NCBI RefSeq assembly: GCF_947301925.1
Contig: NZ_CAMYUE010000007.1
Span: 62,001 to 126,000 of the forward strand
Direction: 5' to 3'
Length of the DNA stretch: 64,000 nucleotides
DNA from: an uncultured Ruminococcus sp.
Lineage (GTDB): Bacteria > Bacillota > Clostridia > Oscillospirales > Ruminococcaceae
The notes beneath the pieces are model-generated. The model was not told the DNA's origin. It worked only from the letters and a program-made list of their open reading frames with translations, and did no database searches. The translations under genes were made by a program, and so were the position numbers. Numbering within the stretch: position 1 is the stretch's first letter; each line of letters starts with the position of its first letter. Below are positions 1-8,083 of this stretch, one piece after another.

Positions 1-266
1 TTGCCCTTGATACGCTCTATCCTTATATTGTAAAGTCCGTTGGCGTCAAGTATCATTCTCGCAACCTGATCGGCAGTAAGACCTCTTGAATTGCCTATGC
101 GGCTGTACTTGCTGAATGTGGAGGAAACGTTGATCTGTGCGATGAGGGGCAGTATCAGCATTCCCGCCATCAGCAGGATATAAAGGCCGTAATTGCCTCC
201 GCCTCCGCGGGTACCGTAGTAATGAACGTATCTCATAAAAGCTGCTGCAAAATTCATTATATACAT
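1..266 (-). CDS. YugP-type neutral zinc metallopeptidase (N-terminal part, cut by window edge)
   Basis: The first 88 codons read MYIMNFAAAF, a glycine-rich turn, then one hydrophobic membrane helix, followed by QINVSSTFSKYSR and GLTADQVARMILDANGL. This block is typical of the membrane-bound YugP-like zinc peptidases (Pfam Zn_peptidase_2); the HExxH site would lie beyond the left edge. The start at 266 is chosen because an AAGGAGG ribosome site sits 7 nt upstream; the ATG at 257 is an alternative. It follows fmt by an overlap-like spacing and is the last gene seen of the yicC-to-fmt operon. Family assignment is by recognisable sequence pattern, not by the catalytic motif. Confidence 0.8.
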   Translation of the reverse strand, partial: MYIMNFAAAFMRYVHYYGTRGGGGNYGLYILLMAGMLILPLIAQINVSSTFSKYSRIGNSRGLTADQVARMILDANGLYNIRIERIKG

Positions 267-278
267 ATATAGCCCTCC

Positions 279-1208
279 TTATCCCAGGAGCTCTCCGTCG
301 CTGAGCTTTTTGCCTCTGAGGAAATCCTCTGTTTTCATGCGCTTTTTGCCCTCGGGCTGAACCTCGCGGAATACTACCGCCCTGCCGTCGCCGCATTTTA
401 CCGCGAAGCGCTTTGTATCCACCACAGAGCCGTTCTCTGCGCTGTCAAAGCTGCCCTCCGCAAGCTCCGAGGCGAACACCTTCAGGCGCTTGCCCTCCAG
501 CATGGTGAAGCCCGTAACGCCGCGTATGGTATTGTGTACCTCCGCAGCTGTCTTTGTGAAGTCCAGAGCGCTCATCTCCTTGCGTATCATGGGAGAATAG
601 CAGCTCAGACTGTCGTCCTGAACCTCGGGGGCAAGTGTGCCCTTTTCCAGTGCGTCTATGGTCTCCGCAAGCACCTCTCCGCCCATTGCGGAAAGTCTTG
701 CATAGAGCTCCTCATAGGTCTCGTTTTCGCCTATGGGGGTCGCTCTCTTTATGAGCATATCGCCCGTGTCGAGTCCCTCGCTCATCTGCATGGAGGTGAC
801 TCCCGTTTCCTTTTCGCCGTTCAGGAGCACCCAGTTTATGGGAGCTGCTCCCCTGTACTTAGGCAGGAGCGAGGCGTGGATATTGATGCAGCCGTACTTC
901 GGCAGCTCAAGTATTTCCTTGGGGAGTATCTGTCCGTAGGCAGTTACAACTATAAGGTCGGGAGCTGTATCGCGGAGTATCCTCATGGACTCCTCTGCGT
1001 CCCCGCCCTTTCTCAGTGACAGAGGCTGATAAACGGGTATCCCGTATTCAAGAGCCGCAGCCTTCACGGGAGTGGGTATGAGCTTATAGCCCCTTCCCTT
1101 CGGCTTGTCGGGCTGTGTGAACACCGCTGCCACCTCATGGCTGCTCTCCGCAAGGGTACGCAGACAGGGTACGGCAAAGTCGGGAGTTCCCATAAATACT
1201 ATCTTCAT
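279..1208 (-). CDS. fmt: Methionyl-tRNA formyltransferase
   Basis: Transfers a formyl group from 10-formyl-THF to initiator Met-tRNA in the cytosol. The 309-residue length is normal. The N-terminal Rossmann-like domain starts MKIVFMGTPDFAV; the catalytic triad equivalents are N109 and H111 in NIHASLLP and D149 in GLDTGD, followed by the C-terminal OB-like tRNA-binding domain. The start codon shares its A with the def stop (TAATG), so the two are translationally coupled. def-fmt pairing, deformylase and formylase, is the standard bacterial arrangement. Confidence 0.97.
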   Translation of the reverse strand: MKIVFMGTPDFAVPCLRTLAESSHEVAAVFTQPDKPKGRGYKLIPTPVKAAALEYGIPVYQPLSLRKGGDAEESMRILRDTAPDLIVVTAYGQILPKEILELPKYGCINIHASLLPKYRGAAPINWVLLNGEKETGVTSMQMSEGLDTGDMLIKRATPIGENETYEELYARLSAMGGEVLAETIDALEKGTLAPEVQDDSLSCYSPMIRKEMSALDFTKTAAEVHNTIRGVTGFTMLEGKRLKVFASELAEGSFDSAENGSVVDTKRFAVKCGDGRAVVFREVQPEGKKRMKTEDFLRGKKLSDGELLG

Positions 1209-1675
1209 TACTTGCTCTCCTCGGGAACAAAGAATTCCTCTACTATCTCTGTGAATATATGGCCGTCAAGGTGGTCGTTCTCATGGCAGGTGCACTGTGC
1301 TCCCAGCTCGGTGAAATCGCGCTCGAACCAGTTGCCGCTGCGGTCCTGAGCCTTCAGGTGGCAGCTCATGGGCCTTGTTACATAGCCCCACACATTTGGG
1401 CAGGAAAGGCAGCCCTCCTGAACGCGCTGCTTGCCCTCCTTCTGAGTGACCTCGGGGTTGATGGCCTCGATTATATCGTCCTCGCCAAGGTGCATGATGA
1501 AGAGCCTGCGGCATACGCCTATCTGGGGCGCAGCCAGACCCACTCCGTCCGCCTTGTTGAGTGTTTCGTGCATATCGTCGAGGAGCTGTGCCAGCTTCTC
1601 GTCAAACTTATCCACAGGCTTGCAGACCTTGTGGAGTATCTCGTCCTTATCGGTTAAAATTCTTCTGAGTGCCAT
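1208..1675 (-). CDS. def: Peptide deformylase
   Basis: Removes the N-formyl group from nascent proteins using a divalent metal. All three family motifs are present: GVGLAAPQ (residues 44-51), EGCLS (87-91, ligand C89) and HENDH (131-135, ligands H131 and H135 with the catalytic Glu between). At 155 residues it is a compact enzyme with no long C-terminal extension. An AAAGGA site precedes the ATG. It lies 18 nt after priA and overlaps fmt by one base, within the same minus-strand operon. Confidence 0.97.
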   Translation of the reverse strand: MALRRILTDKDEILHKVCKPVDKFDEKLAQLLDDMHETLNKADGVGLAAPQIGVCRRLFIMHLGEDDIIEAINPEVTQKEGKQRVQEGCLSCPNVWGYVTRPMSCHLKAQDRSGNWFERDFTELGAQCTCHENDHLDGHIFTEIVEEFFVPEESK

Positions 1676-1693
1676 TTGATCATTCCTTTTGCG

Positions 1694-4144
1694 TTATACT
1701 CCCACATCGCCGTTCATATCGGCATAGAGGGAGACATTCTTCATTTCCTTCAGTTTTGCCGCCTCGGTGAGTATGCCGCTTATAAAGCCTCTCATCTCGG
1801 CGGTGTTCTTGCATTTCATTATTATCCTGTAGCGGTACCTGCCGTTTATCCTGCCGTAGGAGCAGCGGACGGGTCCGAGCACTCTCACGGGAGTTTTCGG
1901 CTGAAGCGCCTTCAGTCGGGCGTTCATGAGCCGCAGTACGGCCTCCGCGCCCAGTCTTACGGTGATATCCTCATCTGCGGTGAAGCAGAAGATGCACATA
2001 TCGCAGAGTGGCGGGAATATCATTGCTCGGCGGATCGCTATCTCCTCGTTGTAGAAGCCCTTGTAGTCCTGAGCAGCCGCAAGGTTCATGATATAGTGTT
2101 CCGGGATAAAGGTCTGGAGTATCGCCCTTCCGCGGCTGTCTCCCCTTCCTCCTCGTCCCACCACCTGAGTGATAAGGGAGAAGGTTCGCTCATAGCTGCG
2201 GAAATCTCCCGCATAAAGCGCCTTATCCACCGACAGTACGCCCACCAGCGTGACATTGGGGAAATCAAGTCCCTTGCCTATCATCTGGGTGCCTATCATT
2301 ATATCGTACTTTCCGTCGCGGAAGTCTGTGAAGTTCTTCTCGTAGGAGTAGCGTGAAAAGGTGGTGTCCGCGTCCATGCGCAGCACTCTTGCCGTGGGGA
2401 AGAACATGGAAAGCTCCTCCTCCAGCTTCTGTGTGCCGAAGCCCATATTCTTCAGGCGCTCCGAGCCGCATGACGGACACACCGTCACAGGATCGCTGAT
2501 ATAGCCGCAGTAGTGGCACATCAGCCTGTTGTTTTTCTTGTGGTAGGTCAGGGGCACCGAGCAGTTGGGGCAGTACACCGGCTGATAGCAGTCGCAGCAG
2601 CTGATTATGGTATGATAGCCTCTCCTGTTCAGCAGCAGTATGGACTGCTCGCCGTTTTTCAGGTTAGCGCTTATCTCCTCCGCCAGTCTGCGGCTGAATT
2701 CCGTGCGGTTGCCCTCGCCGCGCTCAAGGTTCATATCAACTATGCTCACCTCGGGCAGGGGCGCATTGCGGTACCTCTCCTTCATTTCAAGCAGCCTGTA
2801 CGCTCCCCTTTCGGCGAGGTAATAGCTCTCGATGGAGGGTGTGGCCGAAGCCAGCAGCAATACCGAGCCGTGGCAGGCGCAGCGCTGCTTTGCCACATCG
2901 TGGGTGTTATATCTCGGAGAGCTGTCCGACTTGTAGGAGCGCTCTCCCTCCTCATCTATAATAATGAGGCCTATATTGTCAAGGGGGGCGAATACAGCGC
3001 TTCTGGTACCGATAACGATGTCCGCGTCTCCCCGTTTTATCCTCTTGTATTCGTCAAGTCTCTGTCCCATTGAAAGGCCGCTGTGTATGACAGCCACCCT
3101 CTCGCCGAACATTGACCTGAAGCGTTTCAGTATCTGGGGCGTGAGCCCTATCTCGGGAATGAGCAGCATTGCCTGTCTGCCCATATTCACCGTGTCGTCA
3201 ATGAGCTTTTCAAAGACCGAGGTCTTTCCGCTTCCCGTAACTCCGTGAAGCAGGAACACCGCAGGCTTTTTCTCACTGAGCTGTGCGTATACCGCGTCGT
3301 GAGCCCTCTGCTGCTCCTCCGAAAGGACTATATCCCCGGGGCGTCTCACCTCGTCGGCATGGTCCTCAACTCTGCGGAGCACCTCCGCCTCGTATTCCTC
3401 GGCGGCTCCTGTTGCGCAGAGACGCTTTATGACTGCCTCGGTGACGCCGCACATATAGGCAGCTTCCTTTACTGCCGCAGTGCCGTACTCGCCGAGAAAG
3501 TCCGCAACAGCCTTCTGCTTGACCGTAAGGCTGAACCTTTCGGGAGAAGCCGTATACTCATCGGAAAGCCTCACCATTCTCACTGCCGCGTCGCCGACGG
3601 TCTGTCTGAACACGTTGTCCGAGTCCAGTGCGCCTGCGTCGCAGAGCTCGTCTGTGAGCCTCCTGCCGTTGTCGATGATATGCTTCTCTATGAGCTCGTT
3701 CAGTGCCTTGCCGCCGTCCGTCACAGACAGGAGCTCCAGCAGCTCCGCAGCCTCCCTGCTGAGGGAAGCGGTGCCCGTGAAATTCTTAACAAGCCTGAAC
3801 GTCTCTTTTGCGCTGACGCTCATTGCAGGGGGCAGCATAGTCTTAACGCCGTCAAAGTAGGTACAGAAGGTCTGATCGTGCAGGTAGAAGGCAAGTCCGA
3901 GAAGCTCCCCGGATATGACGGGGGTATCGTCCACAAGGGACACCAGTGACTTCAGTCCCCTTCCGTCTCCCTCCGAGAGCTTCATGACAACGCCAATCCT
4001 GCGCTTGTTGCCTCTGCCGAAGGGCACAAGCACCCGACAGCCGCAGGCGATATCCGCCGCCAGCCTTTCGGGAACAGTGTAGCTGAACAGCATATCAAAG
4101 GAATAGGCTGTTCCGCTGACTGCGGTCTCCGCAATAAGGGGCAT
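1694..4144 (-). CDS. priA: Primosomal protein N' (replication restart helicase PriA)
   Basis: DNA helicase that reloads the replisome at stalled forks. The N-terminal DNA-binding region begins with TAYSFDMLFSYTVPERL; the helicase core has Walker A GVTGSGKT and a DEEG Walker B; paired zinc fingers supply eight cysteines between CCDC and CPSCGSE; the C-terminal helicase lobe has TQMIGKGLDFPNV. An upstream in-frame GTG at 4183 would add 13 residues inside rpoZ; the ATG at 4144 overlaps the rpoZ stop (TAATG) and gives the usual PriA N-terminus, so it is preferred. In Bacillus coaBC lies between rpoZ and priA; it is absent here. Confidence 0.96.
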   Translation of the reverse strand: MPLIAETAVSGTAYSFDMLFSYTVPERLAADIACGCRVLVPFGRGNKRRIGVVMKLSEGDGRGLKSLVSLVDDTPVISGELLGLAFYLHDQTFCTYFDGVKTMLPPAMSVSAKETFRLVKNFTGTASLSREAAELLELLSVTDGGKALNELIEKHIIDNGRRLTDELCDAGALDSDNVFRQTVGDAAVRMVRLSDEYTASPERFSLTVKQKAVADFLGEYGTAAVKEAAYMCGVTEAVIKRLCATGAAEEYEAEVLRRVEDHADEVRRPGDIVLSEEQQRAHDAVYAQLSEKKPAVFLLHGVTGSGKTSVFEKLIDDTVNMGRQAMLLIPEIGLTPQILKRFRSMFGERVAVIHSGLSMGQRLDEYKRIKRGDADIVIGTRSAVFAPLDNIGLIIIDEEGERSYKSDSSPRYNTHDVAKQRCACHGSVLLLASATPSIESYYLAERGAYRLLEMKERYRNAPLPEVSIVDMNLERGEGNRTEFSRRLAEEISANLKNGEQSILLLNRRGYHTIISCCDCYQPVYCPNCSVPLTYHKKNNRLMCHYCGYISDPVTVCPSCGSERLKNMGFGTQKLEEELSMFFPTARVLRMDADTTFSRYSYEKNFTDFRDGKYDIMIGTQMIGKGLDFPNVTLVGVLSVDKALYAGDFRSYERTFSLITQVVGRGGRGDSRGRAILQTFIPEHYIMNLAAAQDYKGFYNEEIAIRRAMIFPPLCDMCIFCFTADEDITVRLGAEAVLRLMNARLKALQPKTPVRVLGPVRCSYGRINGRYRYRIIMKCKNTAEMRGFISGILTEAAKLKEMKNVSLYADMNGDVGV

Positions 4145-4353
4145 TACTCGTTGGTCTGGGGAGCTGTGCTCACTATCTTGCACTTGCCGCTGGCGAGCTC
4201 CTCAACAGCAGTCTTTACGGGCTTCTCCTCGAGAGTCTCATTGTTCTCGTAAAGCTCCTCCGAGATCTGTCTTGCACGCTTCGCAACTGCGATAACGAGT
4301 GAATAGCAGCTCTCGTTCTTTGTGATGATCTGGTTTACTGCGGGTCTAAGCAT
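4144..4353 (-). CDS. rpoZ: RNA polymerase omega subunit
   Basis: A 69-residue protein containing the omega signature around residues 10-30 (NESCYSLVIAVAKRARQI), which helps assemble beta-prime into core polymerase. It overlaps gmk by 8 nt and priA by one base. This gmk-rpoZ-priA order is conserved in Firmicutes. The short C-terminal tail is rich in Lys/Glu/Thr, as usual for omega. Confidence 0.95.
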   Translation of the reverse strand: MLRPAVNQIITKNESCYSLVIAVAKRARQISEELYENNETLEEKPVKTAVEELASGKCKIVSTAPQTNE

Positions 4354-4951
4354 TTTTCAACACCTCTTCTATAATATCGCCCGAAAACTCCTTTTTAAGC
4401 TGCTCTCCGCGTATTACCGTGAAGAAATCGCTTACGGCGTCCTCAAGGGCGTCGTTGACAATAATATAATCGTATTTTTCGGCCTGTGAGATCTCCCACG
4501 ATGCCTTTGAAACGCGCTCCTCGATGACCTCGTCGGTCTCGGTGCCGCGCTTTTTCAGTCTTCTCCTGAGCTCTCCTATGGAAGGCGGCAGGATAAAAAT
4601 GAATATTGCGTCGGGACGCTTCCCGCGCACCTTCATAGCGCCCTGGGGCTCTATTTCGAGTATCACGTTAAGTCCCTGCTCCAGTCTGCCGTCCACCTCA
4701 GAGCTTAAAGTGCCGTAAAGGTTCTGGCAGTATTCTGCGTGCTCGATGAACTTGCCGTCGGCGATCCTCTGCTCGAAGTCCTCCCGTGTGAGGAAGTGGT
4801 AGTTCACGCCGTCGATCTCGCCCTCACGGGGCTTTCTTGTAGTTGCCGAAACAGACACCGCAAAGCGTTTGTCCTTGAGTATCTCCTCCAGCATTGTACC
4901 CTTTCCGCAGCCCGAAGGTGCGGAAAAAACGATAAGTCTGCCCTTATTCAT
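4346..4951 (-). CDS. gmk: Guanylate kinase
   Basis: Phosphorylates GMP to GDP with ATP. The P-loop is APSGCGKGT (residues 11-19); the GMP-binding region contains [20 protein letters not shown], and a lid segment with [10 protein letters not shown] follows. Length (201 residues) is standard. The ATG overlaps the remA stop by 8 nt and the 3' end overlaps rpoZ, indicating one tightly coupled operon. Confidence 0.97.
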   Translation of the reverse strand: MNKGRLIVFSAPSGCGKGTMLEEILKDKRFAVSVSATTRKPREGEIDGVNYHFLTREDFEQRIADGKFIEHAEYCQNLYGTLSSEVDGRLEQGLNVILEIEPQGAMKVRGKRPDAIFIFILPPSIGELRRRLKKRGTETDEVIEERVSKASWEISQAEKYDYIIVNDALEDAVSDFFTVIRGEQLKKEFSGDIIEEVLKNA

Positions 4952-5201
4952 CGTCGTCAGATCCTCCTGATCCGTTTATTCTTGCGGCAAGGGTCTCTGT
5001 AATGAGAGAGGACAGTATTATATGTCCGCTGTCCATTATCATGACCGCTCTTGTCTTTCTGCCGTAGGTGGCGTCGATAGCTCTGCCGTCGTCCCTTGCC
5101 TCCTGGACAAGGCGCTTTATAGGCGCTGATTCGGGGCTGACCACGGCCACTATCCTCTCGGACGACACCATATTTCCGTATCCTATATTTATAAGCTTCA
5201 T
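4944..5201 (-). CDS. remA: RemA-like DNA-binding regulator (DUF370)
   Basis: An 85-residue protein matching the DUF370/RemA family through [35 protein letters not shown] and [18 protein letters not shown]. In Bacillus subtilis RemA binds DNA to activate matrix operons, and the gene (ylzA) sits between yloC and gmk exactly as here. Its role in Ruminococcus is unknown; a matrix or surface-gene regulator is a reasonable inference only. Confidence 0.92.
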   Translation of the reverse strand: MKLINIGYGNMVSSERIVAVVSPESAPIKRLVQEARDDGRAIDATYGRKTRAVMIMDSGHIILSSLITETLAARINGSGGSDDDE

Positions 5202-5206
5202 GGCGC

Positions 5207-6103
5207 TTACTCTATATTCTGGATCTGCTCGCGGATCTTCTCGATCTCGGCCTTCATATCAACTACCACCTTTGTGATGTTGAGATCCTGAGCCTTTGAA
5301 CCGATGGTATTGACCTCGCGGTTCATCTCCTGAACGATGAAGTCCAGCTTTCTGCCCACCGCCTCGTCGCCTGAGAGCATATTCTCCAGCTGTGAGATAT
5401 GGCTCCTGAGACGGACGGTCTCCTCGTCCACGGCGATCTTTTCAGCGAATACGGCAGCCTCGGTCACGATGCGCTGATCGTCGATATCCTTGCCCTCCAG
5501 TACCTCGCTGAGCTTCTTGTACAGTCTGTTCCTGTAGTTCTCCACTGTCTGGGGAGAGAGCTCCTCCACCTTTGCCACCATACCCAGTATGCCCTCGGCC
5601 TTATCGGTGATATCCTTCTTCAGGCGCTCGCCCTCAACCTGTCGCATCTCCACGAAGCGCTGTATAGCCTCCGAGGCCACCTTTGAGACATCCTCCCAGA
5701 CCTGCTCCTCGTCGTCGGGCGTTTTCTGGATATTGAATATGTCGGGGAGCTTCATCAGCTTTGACAAGGTGATGTCGTCCTCAACGCCCAGCTCGTCCGC
5801 AATGCTTCTGAGTGCGTTGACGTAGCCCTCTGCGGCGCCCTTGTTGACGGCGATCTCGGTATCTCTGCCCTCGATGTTGTTGATGGTGACGGACACCTCC
5901 ACCTTGCCTCGGGAAATGCCGTTTTTCAGCAGAGCCTTCAGCTTTTCGTCGATGTAGCTGAACGTCCTGGGGACTCTTGACGAATACTCATAATATCTAT
6001 GATTGACGGAGCGTATCTCAACAAGGATATCGCGTCCGTTAAGTATCTGCTGCGCTCTTCCGTAGCCTGTCATGCTTCTAAGCACCATATCGCCCGCTTT
6101 CAT
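5207..6103 (-). CDS. YicC/YloC family endoribonuclease
   Basis: First gene of the housekeeping operon. The N-terminus carries the family motif [10 protein letters not shown] and later [18 protein letters not shown]; the C-terminal half (DUF1732 region) contains [23 protein letters not shown]. coli YicC is an endoribonuclease, and that activity is assumed by homology. The annotated start at 6103 has no clear ribosome site; the in-frame ATG at 6088 gives the more usual [10 protein letters not shown] start, so the true N-terminus may be five residues shorter. Confidence 0.92.
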   Translation of the reverse strand: MKAGDMVLRSMTGYGRAQQILNGRDILVEIRSVNHRYYEYSSRVPRTFSYIDEKLKALLKNGISRGKVEVSVTINNIEGRDTEIAVNKGAAEGYVNALRSIADELGVEDDITLSKLMKLPDIFNIQKTPDDEEQVWEDVSKVASEAIQRFVEMRQVEGERLKKDITDKAEGILGMVAKVEELSPQTVENYRNRLYKKLSEVLEGKDIDDQRIVTEAAVFAEKIAVDEETVRLRSHISQLENMLSGDEAVGRKLDFIVQEMNREVNTIGSKAQDLNITKVVVDMKAEIEKIREQIQNIE

Positions 6104-6117
6104 TATGATATTTTATC

Positions 6118-6129
6118 GCATAAAAATGC
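6118..6129 (-). promoter_or_regulatory. Stem-loop at predicted 5' end of the yicC-operon mRNA
   Basis: GCAT-TTTT-ATGC hairpin read on the minus strand. It begins about 3 nt after the start predicted from the -10 box at 6139-6144. A short 4-bp stem on its own is weak evidence; it matters because the same arrangement recurs at other promoters here. Confidence 0.4.
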
Positions 6130-6138
6130 TATTATAAT

Positions 6139-6167
6139 ATTATAACATCTTTTGCCCGAAAATGCAA
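6139..6167 (-). promoter_or_regulatory. Sigma-A promoter of the yicC-remA-gmk-rpoZ-priA-def-fmt operon
   Basis: On the minus strand a TTGCAT -35 box (6162-6167) and TATAAT -10 box (6139-6144) are separated by exactly 17 bp. Predicted start near 6132, leaving a short leader before yicC. Confidence 0.75.
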
Positions 6168-6293
6168 GCTTTTTTCGGAAAATATCAGGAGTTGACAAGC
6201 GCCTTTCTATAGTGATATCTTACAATGGGAAGCTGCAATTATTGTGGGATATTCCAAATATTTCCGTGACGCAGCCCATAACTGCCGCGGCTA

Positions 6294-6322
6294 TTGACTT
6301 TTAACCGTCGTTATTGTATCAT
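6294..6322 (+). promoter_or_regulatory. Sigma-A promoter of the GH5 cellulase gene
   Basis: TTGACT (6294-6299), 17-bp spacer, TATCAT (6317-6322). The predicted start near 6329 gives a leader of about 100 nt. The 328-bp gap between yicC and this gene holds the two divergent promoters and the leader; nothing else is recognised in it. Confidence 0.7.
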
Positions 6323-6327
6323 TAAAA

Positions 6328-6365
6328 TGGCAGCACATGGCGTAGATACGCCGTTTGAACTGCCA
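6328..6365 (+). promoter_or_regulatory. Nested stem-loop at the 5' end of the GH5 mRNA
   Basis: An outer stem TGGCAG/CTGCCA (6328-6333 with 6360-6365) encloses an inner stem GGCGTA/TACGCC (6339-6344 with 6347-6352). It starts at the predicted transcription start. A role in transcript stability is inferred, not shown. Confidence 0.55.
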
Positions 6366-6431
6366 AGGGATATTAATTTGGAGACCTGCTGAAAGTGTCC
6401 CCGAACTATACTATTTGAATGGAGGATAATC

Positions 6432-7979
6432 ATGTCAGAAAAAAGCAAATTCATCAAACGCATCGTGAGCATATCCGCGGCAGCTGTAATGATGCTGTCG
6501 TCGCTGAGAATGTCTCCCGCAGAGAGGATCACCGCAGACGCGGCCAACACAATGACAGCCTTCGAGATCACCGAGGATATGAAGATCGGCTGGAATCTGG
6601 GCAACTGTCTGGACTGCCACGGCGGCAACGCCTCCGGTCTTGATACCGAGACCAGCTGGCTTAACCCGCGGGCTTCCAAAGCCATGATCGACGCCGTAAA
6701 GGCAAAAGGCTTCAACACAGTCAGAATTCCTACAACATGGTACCCGCACCTTGACGGTAATGACAACATAGATCAGCAGTGGATGAACCGCGTAAAAGAG
6801 GTCGTTGACTACGGCATAAGCAACGATATGTATGTTATACTTAATCTCCACCACGAGAACTGGGTGGATCGCGCCGATCTGGGAAGCGCCTATGACCAGA
6901 TGAAGCCCCGCTTCATAAAGCTGTGGACGCAGATTGCTGAGACCTTCAAGGATTACGACCAGCACCTCATCTTCGAGGGCATGAACGAGCCCCGCGCAAA
7001 AGGCACCACTCACGAATGGTGGGGACCTGAGCAGAGCGAGGTGGACACCATAAACAGGCTGGAAGCCGACTTCGTACAGCTCATAAGAAGCTCCGACTCC
7101 GAGAACAACAAGAACCGACTCCTCATGGTAACAGGCTACTGTGCGTCGGCGGACTCCACCATATACACAAGGCTCAACGTTCCCAACGATAATATGGTTG
7201 CGGTATCCATACACGCCTATGTCCCCTATGACTTTACCATGAACAAAGAGGTGCAGGACCACAGTACCTTCACCAACGCATACAAGGAAAACCTTCTGAG
7301 CACTCTCAACGGCCTGAAGAGTACCTTCATCGACAGAGGCATACCCGTAATCATCGGCGAGATGGGAACCTCAAACTACAACAATCTCCAGGCAAGGCTC
7401 CAGTGGACCGAGACCTATATCACCCGCGCCAAGGAGATCGGTATTCCCTGCGTGCTCTGGGACAACAACGTTATACAGAACAACAAGGAACCCGGTGAGT
7501 GCCACGGCTATCTGAACAGGAATTCCTGCACATGGTATCAGGAATCGGAGCCCGTTGTAAACAAGATGATAGAGGTAGTCAACAACGACAATATCCTCTG
7601 GGCCGGCAAGCCAAAGACAACGACCACAACTACCACCACCACAACAACCACCACAACAACGACAACAACTACCGAGACCACTACTACCACCACTACGGAG
7701 ACAACAACTACAACCACCACAACAACAGCTCCCGTAGTCGTAAAATACGGCGACGCCAACTGTGACGGAAATATGGAGCTGGCCGACGCAATACTCATTA
7801 TGCAGGCGCTGGCTAACCCCAATAAGTACGGTCTTAACGGTACTGACGCTAAGCACCTTACTGAGCAGGGCAAGCTCAACGGCGACGTTGACAGACGTAC
7901 AATAGGCCTTACCTCAAATGACGCCCTGACCATACAGGAATACCTCCTGCATATCATCTACACGCTTCCCATAGTATGA
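6432..7979 (+). CDS. Cellulosomal GH5 endoglucanase with type I dockerin
   Basis: Secreted cellulase/beta-glucanase built as signal peptide (about residues 1-38), GH5 catalytic domain (about 45-385), Thr-rich linker (396-433) and C-terminal dockerin (439-511). Catalytic acid/base E186 lies in FEGMNEPR and the nucleophile E310 in VIIGEMGT; substrate-site motifs GWNLGN and LNLHHENW fit GH5 subfamily 4-like enzymes. The dockerin has two calcium-loop repeats, GDANCDGNMELADAIL and a second around GDVDRRTIGLTSNDAL, of the R. flavefaciens type that plugs into scaffoldin cohesins. GGAGG precedes the ATG at 7 nt. It faces the GH48 gene convergently. Subfamily and substrate are inferences. Confidence 0.93.
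   Translation: MSEKSKFIKRIVSISAAAVMMLSSLRMSPAERITADAANTMTAFEITEDMKIGWNLGNCLDCHGGNASGLDTETSWLNPRASKAMIDAVKAKGFNTVRIPTTWYPHLDGNDNIDQQWMNRVKEVVDYGISNDMYVILNLHHENWVDRADLGSAYDQMKPRFIKLWTQIAETFKDYDQHLIFEGMNEPRAKGTTHEWWGPEQSEVDTINRLEADFVQLIRSSDSENNKNRLLMVTGYCASADSTIYTRLNVPNDNMVAVSIHAYVPYDFTMNKEVQDHSTFTNAYKENLLSTLNGLKSTFIDRGIPVIIGEMGTSNYNNLQARLQWTETYITRAKEIGIPCVLWDNNVIQNNKEPGECHGYLNRNSCTWYQESEPVVNKMIEVVNNDNILWAGKPKTTTTTTTTTTTTTTTTTTTETTTTTTTETTTTTTTTTAPVVVKYGDANCDGNMELADAILIMQALANPNKYGLNGTDAKHLTEQGKLNGDVDRRTIGLTSNDALTIQEYLLHIIYTLPIV
7617..7731 (+). repeat. Threonine-codon linker repeat in GH5
   Basis: About 38 nearly uninterrupted ACN codons with two GAG interruptions encode the flexible Thr linker. 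The mixed use of ACA, ACC, ACG and ACT argues for selection on the protein rather than recent slippage. Confidence 0.85.
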
Positions 7980-7992
7980 CGGAATAGTACAA

Positions 7993-8025
7993 AGCTCCCT
8001 ATGTTACGGCATAGGGAGCTTTTTT
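7993..8025 (+). terminator. Intrinsic terminator of the GH5 gene
   Basis: Perfect 11-bp stem AGCTCCCTATG/CATAGGGAGCT with a 6-nt loop, followed by a T run. Confidence 0.9.
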
Positions 8026-8031
8026 GCGCAC

Positions 8032-8064
8032 AAAAAAGCTGCACGGATAAACCGTGCAGCTTTT
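8032..8064 (-). terminator. Intrinsic terminator of the GH48 gene
   Basis: Perfect stem AAAAGCTGCACGG/CCGTGCAGCTTTT with a 5-nt loop; the minus-strand transcript ends in six T (8032-8037). Confidence 0.88.
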
Positions 8065-8083
8065 GGAGATGTGTTTATGACTC

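Noticed and set aside
4145..4183. GTG start of priA inside rpoZ
   Set aside because: Adds 13 residues not seen in PriA proteins; ATG at 4144 overlaps the rpoZ stop in a typical coupling.
7538..7957. Val-rich ORF antisense to the GH5 linker
   Set aside because: It is the reverse reading of the Thr-codon repeat and dockerin; no ribosome site, no family, and the sense gene is certain.
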